Notes under the pieces: model-generated
Databases searched by the model: none
Told to the model about the DNA's origin: nothing
The model's input: only the letters and a program-made list of their open reading frames with translations
Shown here: in pieces, positions 62,128 to 64,000 of the stretch
How the letters are laid out: each line of letters begins with the position of its first letter
How positions within the stretch are numbered: the stretch's first letter is position 1
Position numbers and translations under genes: made by a program
Assembly (NCBI GenBank): GCA_937915865.1
Contig: CALGIG010000015.1
Coordinates: 62,001 to 126,000, forward strand
DNA length: 64,000 bases
Source: an uncultured Prolixibacteraceae bacterium
GTDB lineage: Bacteria; Bacteroidota; Bacteroidia; Bacteroidales; Prolixibacteraceae
Direction of reading: 5' to 3'

Positions 62128-64000
62128 ATGAAGAAAACTTTACTTTCAATTATTGTATTACTGTTTGTTGCCTTTGGCGCTTCGGCCCAAAGCATAACCG
62201 ACAGCTTCTTCGATCATGTTAGTTATATTGGTGCTTTCGACGGAACTTACGATTGGACCAAAGGTTGGGCCGAGTGGGACCCGGTAGCAAAAACTTATTC
62301 TGAAACAACAACAACCAAGGGTAACGGGCAATTTGCTTATGCAACCGGAACTCACCTCACAGCCGACGAAACCTGGAGTGGAGTAATTAAACTTGATGGT
62401 TGGGTATATGTTGACGAAGGTGCAACCCTCACAATTAATGCCGGAACCATCATACGAGGTACTGAAAAGAGTGCTTTAATTGTTCAACGTGGCGGTAAAA
62501 TCAACGCAGTTGGAACAAGTTCCAATCCTATTGTATTTACTTCGAATGTTGCCGCTGGGCTTCGAACTACCAGTAACTGGGGCGGTGTTGTGCTTTGCGG
62601 AAAAGCCACAAACAATATTTCGGGAGGTGTTGGAACTGCCGAAGGAGGGATTAGCGCTCAATATGGTGGAACCGATGACAACGACAATTCCGGGAAAATG
62701 CAATATGTACGTATCGAATTTGCAGGTTACGAAATTGCAACCGGTTCCGAAATTAATGGTTTGACATTCTATTCGGTTGGTAGAGGTACTACAATTGATC
62801 ACATTCAGGTTTCTTATTCGGGCGACGACGCTTACGAATGGTTTGGCGGAACTGTGAATGCTAAATACCTGATTTCGTACAAAACCGAAGATGATGATTT
62901 TGATACTGATAATGGATTTCGCGGTATGGTTCAATATGGGGTAGCGCTTCGCATTAATGATATTGTTGATACAGATGCTGCAAATACTTTCGAATCGGAT
63001 AATGATGCCAACGGAACGACTGCTGAACCATTCACTCATGGAGTTTTCAGTAACATCAGTTCGTTTGGCCCAGCTATAACAGCAACCAACCCTGCCACAC
63101 TTCAGGCCAAACATGCCGACGGTTCGGCTATGCGTTTACGCCGTAACAGCCGTTTACAAATCTACAATTCAGTTTTCCTTGGAAACGGGAAAGGACTTCG
63201 CATTGAATCGGACGGTAGCCAAACTGCTGCCAACAGCGATTTACTAACTGTTCAGAATTGTATTCTGGCTGGTGTACGCGGTGATAAATTTATTCAGGAT
63301 CCAAGCGCTACGGTAATGACTGCCGCTACAATGGAAGCCTGGTTTAAAGCTACTGCACGCCACAACTCGGTTTTAGACAACAACAGCGATGTTAAAATAT
63401 CTGATCCGTATAATTATGCCAGCCCCAATTTCCAACCTACTACTGATTCTCCTGTAAAAAATGCTTCAATCTGGTACAGTGGGACATCTTCAAATACCAC
63501 TGCGGCTTCAATTGATAATAGTTTCTTCGATCATGTATCTTATATTGGCGCTTTCGACGGAACTTACGACTGGACTAAAGGATGGGCCGAATGGGACCCT
63601 GTAGCCAAAACCTATTCAGAAACGACCACTACCAAAGGAAATGGACAGTTCTCGTTTGCAACCGGAACACACATAACTGCCGATGAAACATGGAGTGGTG
63701 TGATTAAACTCGATGGTTGGGTATACGTTGATGCCGGCGCTACTTTAACAATTAATGCCGGAACGTTGATTAGAGGTACTGAAAAGAGCGCCCTGATTAT
63801 TCAGCGTAGCGGTAAGATCAATGCCGTTGGAACCAGCAGTAATCCAATCATTTTTACATCAAATCAGGCGGCTGGGCTTCGCACAACCAGTAATTGGGGA
63901 GGAGTAGTTTTATGTGGTAATGCAACAAACAATATTGCCGGTGGTGTAGGAACTGCCGAAGGTGGTATTACAGCCCAATATGGTGGGACCGACGACAACG
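62128..64000 (+). CDS. Secreted beta-helix-like protein with tandem 439-residue units (partial)
   Basis: The ATG at 62128 opens a signal peptide (MKKTLLSIIVLLFVAFGASA). The frame is open to the window edge, about 624 codons, so the 3' end is missing. Each unit starts SFFDHVSYIGAFDGTYDW and continues with WSGVIKLDGWVYVDEGATL, NAGTIIRGTEKSALIVQRG, NWGGVVLCGKATNN, YGGTDDNDNSG, NGLTFYSVGRGTTIDHI and DDAYEWFGGTVNAKYLIS, a pattern of short beta-strand turns typical of parallel beta-helices. Unit 1 begins near 62203 and unit 2 near 63520, a period of 1317 bp. The two units are nearly identical over the visible part. It follows the TonB-dependent receptor by 50 bp. A C-terminal sorting domain may lie beyond the window. 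Confidence 0.85.
   Translation, partial: MKKTLLSIIVLLFVAFGASAQSITDSFFDHVSYIGAFDGTYDWTKGWAEWDPVAKTYSETTTTKGNGQFAYATGTHLTADETWSGVIKLDGWVYVDEGATLTINAGTIIRGTEKSALIVQRGGKINAVGTSSNPIVFTSNVAAGLRTTSNWGGVVLCGKATNNISGGVGTAEGGISAQYGGTDDNDNSGKMQYVRIEFAGYEIATGSEINGLTFYSVGRGTTIDHIQVSYSGDDAYEWFGGTVNAKYLISYKTEDDDFDTDNGFRGMVQYGVALRINDIVDTDAANTFESDNDANGTTAEPFTHGVFSNISSFGPAITATNPATLQAKHADGSAMRLRRNSRLQIYNSVFLGNGKGLRIESDGSQTAANSDLLTVQNCILAGVRGDKFIQDPSATVMTAATMEAWFKATARHNSVLDNNSDVKISDPYNYASPNFQPTTDSPVKNASIWYSGTSSNTTAASIDNSFFDHVSYIGAFDGTYDWTKGWAEWDPVAKTYSETTTTKGNGQFSFATGTHITADETWSGVIKLDGWVYVDAGATLTINAGTLIRGTEKSALIIQRSGKINAVGTSSNPIIFTSNQAAGLRTTSNWGGVVLCGNATNNIAGGVGTAEGGITAQYGGTDDN
62203..64000 (+). repeat. Intragenic tandem repeat, period 1317 bp (second unit cut by window edge)
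   Basis: The segment starting TTCTTCGATCATG at 62206 recurs at 63523, an offset of 1317 bp or exactly 439 codons. Amino-acid similarity is very high from the start of each unit to the window edge (for example ISGGVGTAEGGISAQYGG versus IAGGVGTAEGGITAQYGG). Differences are mostly silent or conservative, suggesting recent duplication or ongoing homogenisation. Confidence 0.9.

Noticed and set aside
62476..63114. 212-codon open frame on the minus strand inside the beta-helix gene
   Set aside because: Antisense shadow of the repeat-protein gene: the composition is that of a complement reading and there is no signal or domain.
1..64000. tRNA, rRNA, CRISPR arrays, prophage or complete insertion sequences
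   Set aside because: None seen on reading both strands; no transposase, integrase or Cas-like protein among the frames.

Overview
The window is AT-rich DNA with dense SusC/SusD pairs, ECF sigma/FecR pairs, TAnnTTTG-type promoter boxes and almost no Shine-Dalgarno sequences. That points to a glycan-degrading member of the Bacteroidota. The marine or sediment Bacteroidales (Prolixibacteraceae/Marinilabiliales type) are my best guess, from gene style only. I found no rRNA, tRNA, CRISPR array, phage or intact insertion sequence.

Layout. (1) 1-7061, minus strand: ECF sigma, FecR anti-sigma, SusC with STN domain, and SusD cut by the window edge. (2) 7245-24574, minus strand, with a GntR/UTRA repressor divergent at 24719: MFS transporter, FucI/AraA-like isomerase, SusC, SusD, GH78, GH106, sulfatase and SASA esterase. 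Together these look like a locus for a sulfated, acylated, rhamnose-containing glycan. (3) 25902-30961, plus strand: a tandemly duplicated two-gene module, each unit a large surface-type lipoprotein followed by a small outer-membrane barrel. I recognise no known system in it. (4) 31172-51025: GH16, two clan GH-A hydrolases, SusD, SusC, FecR and ECF sigma, then a catabolic cassette (GH16, ROK kinase, mannose-6-phosphate-isomerase-like fusion, FucI/AraA-like isomerase, MFS), with a divergent GntR/LacI-type regulator and a HAD phosphatase. (5) 51422-58665, minus strand: SusD, SusC, FecR, ECF sigma, with no enzymes. (6) 59210-64000, plus strand: a non-SusC TonB-dependent receptor followed by a secreted beta-helix protein made of tandem 439-residue units, cut by the window edge.

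How the parts work together. In loci 1, 4 and 5 the standard circuit is glycan binding by SusD, import by SusC, signalling from the SusC STN domain to FecR, and release of the ECF sigma factor to transcribe susC. Loci 2 and 4 each carry their own inner-membrane transporter, aldose-ketose isomerase and GntR-type regulator, so their monosaccharides are probably sensed in the cytoplasm.

The most interesting non-coding signal is shared by all three ECF/FecR/SusC loci. Between fecR and susC, on the strand opposite the genes, a TAAnTTTG box abuts the susC start codon and a GC-rich hairpin with a T-run follows 50-100 nt later. This is the layout expected of a cis-antisense RNA over the susC leader, like DonS of Bacteroides fragilis. 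Other non-coding structures are a 150-185 bp dispersed repeat in two copies, a REP-like palindromic element, a MITE-like element, hairpins after two susD genes, and a candidate operator motif in the rhamnosidase locus.
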